In this document: positions 13,934 through 14,165 of the stretch, piece after piece
How positions within the stretch are numbered: position 1 is the first letter of the stretch
Layout of the letters: each line of letters starts with the position of its first letter
Assembly (NCBI GenBank): GCA_905215425.1
Contig: CAJMQD010000002.1
Location: 1-14,165, forward strand
Length of the DNA: 14,165 bases
Source of the DNA: an uncultured bacterium
GTDB taxonomy: Bacteria; Bacillota; Clostridia; Oscillospirales; Oscillospiraceae
Direction of reading: 5' to 3'
Program-made: the position numbers and the translations under genes
Notes under the pieces: model-generated
Told to the model about the DNA's origin: nothing
Databases searched by the model: none
Seen by the model: the letters and a program-made list of their open reading frames with translations, nothing else

Positions 13934-14165
13934 TTGCCGCTGCACCAATCGGGGGAAGATTATCTGGAGGCCATTCTGGTGCTGAAACAGGAACGGGGAA
14001 TGGTGCGTTCTATTGATGTGGCCCAGCATCTGGGCTTTTCCAAGCCGTCTGTCAGCCGCGCCATGTCCATTTTGAAGTCAGACGGCTTGGTGGAGATGGA
14101 TCGGGATGGGTGGCTGGAACTGACGGAGGTCGGCGGCAAGGTGGCGGAGGAGATCTACCGCCGCC
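13934..14165 (+). CDS. DtxR/MntR-family metal-dependent transcriptional regulator (3' end missing)
   Basis: The first 77 residues of a metal-sensing repressor; the rest lies past the window end. The N-terminus 'MPLHQSGEDYLEAIL' carries D9 and E12, which align with the MntR metal ligands D8 and E11. A winged helix-turn-helix follows at about 26-47 ('SIDVAQHLGFSKPSVSRAMSIL'), with the wing at about 50-66. The family's remaining metal-binding and dimerisation helices are outside the window. It starts with TTG at 13934, supported by AAGGAG at 13919-13924 nine bases upstream and by the family's usual 'MPLHxSGE' start; an upstream in-frame TTG at 13925 touches the ribosome site. Members bind DNA when loaded with Mn or Fe (sometimes Zn). 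The nearby metal transporter is an obvious candidate target, although I saw no operator that proves it. Confidence 0.88.
   Translation, partial: MPLHQSGEDYLEAILVLKQERGMVRSIDVAQHLGFSKPSVSRAMSILKSDGLVEMDRDGWLELTEVGGKVAEEIYRR

Overview
The window looks like chromosome from a GC-rich, low-branching Firmicute. My best guess is a gut clostridium of the Oscillospiraceae/Flavonifractor type. This is inferred from strong AGGAGG-type ribosome sites, TTGACA/TATAAT-like promoters with extended -10 elements, SLH domains, a CsaB-type pyruvyltransferase and DUF4330 proteins. There are no tRNA or rRNA genes, CRISPR arrays or insertion sequences that I can see.

Left part (1-2896, minus strand): the first 14 codons of a gene that runs off the left edge, and upstream of it a large secreted protein (940 aa) with a NAGPA-type phosphodiester glycosidase domain, Ig-like regions, three SLH repeats and a C-terminal SH3-like domain. 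Its extended -10 promoter lies at 2963-2991, and a short hairpin sits at the predicted 5' end of its mRNA.

Middle (3085-13229, plus strand): one clear promoter at 3085-3113 is followed by nine tightly packed genes, with gaps of 1-38 bp or 4-bp ATGA overlaps. The first intrinsic terminator I can see is at 13190-13229. The order is a MurJ/MviN-family flippase, an O-antigen ligase/polymerase-like membrane protein, a GT4 glycosyltransferase, two small DUF4330 membrane proteins, a glycosyltransferase-CsaB pyruvyltransferase fusion, then a zinc-type ABC transporter (binding lipoprotein, ATPase, permease). The first six genes read as a flippase/polymerase-type pathway for a pyruvylated secondary cell wall polymer. 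Such a polymer is the known ligand of SLH domains, so the divergent SLH protein is a plausible client or remodelling enzyme of it. That link is inference.

Right part (13190-14165): a perfect 40-bp palindrome with A/T tails serves as a bidirectional terminator between the transporter operon and an unrecognised acidic 137-aa minus-strand gene. A divergent intergenic region of about 280 bp with two promoters follows. Last is the start of a DtxR/MntR-family metal-dependent repressor (TTG start), cut by the window end. It is a candidate regulator of the nearby metal transporter.
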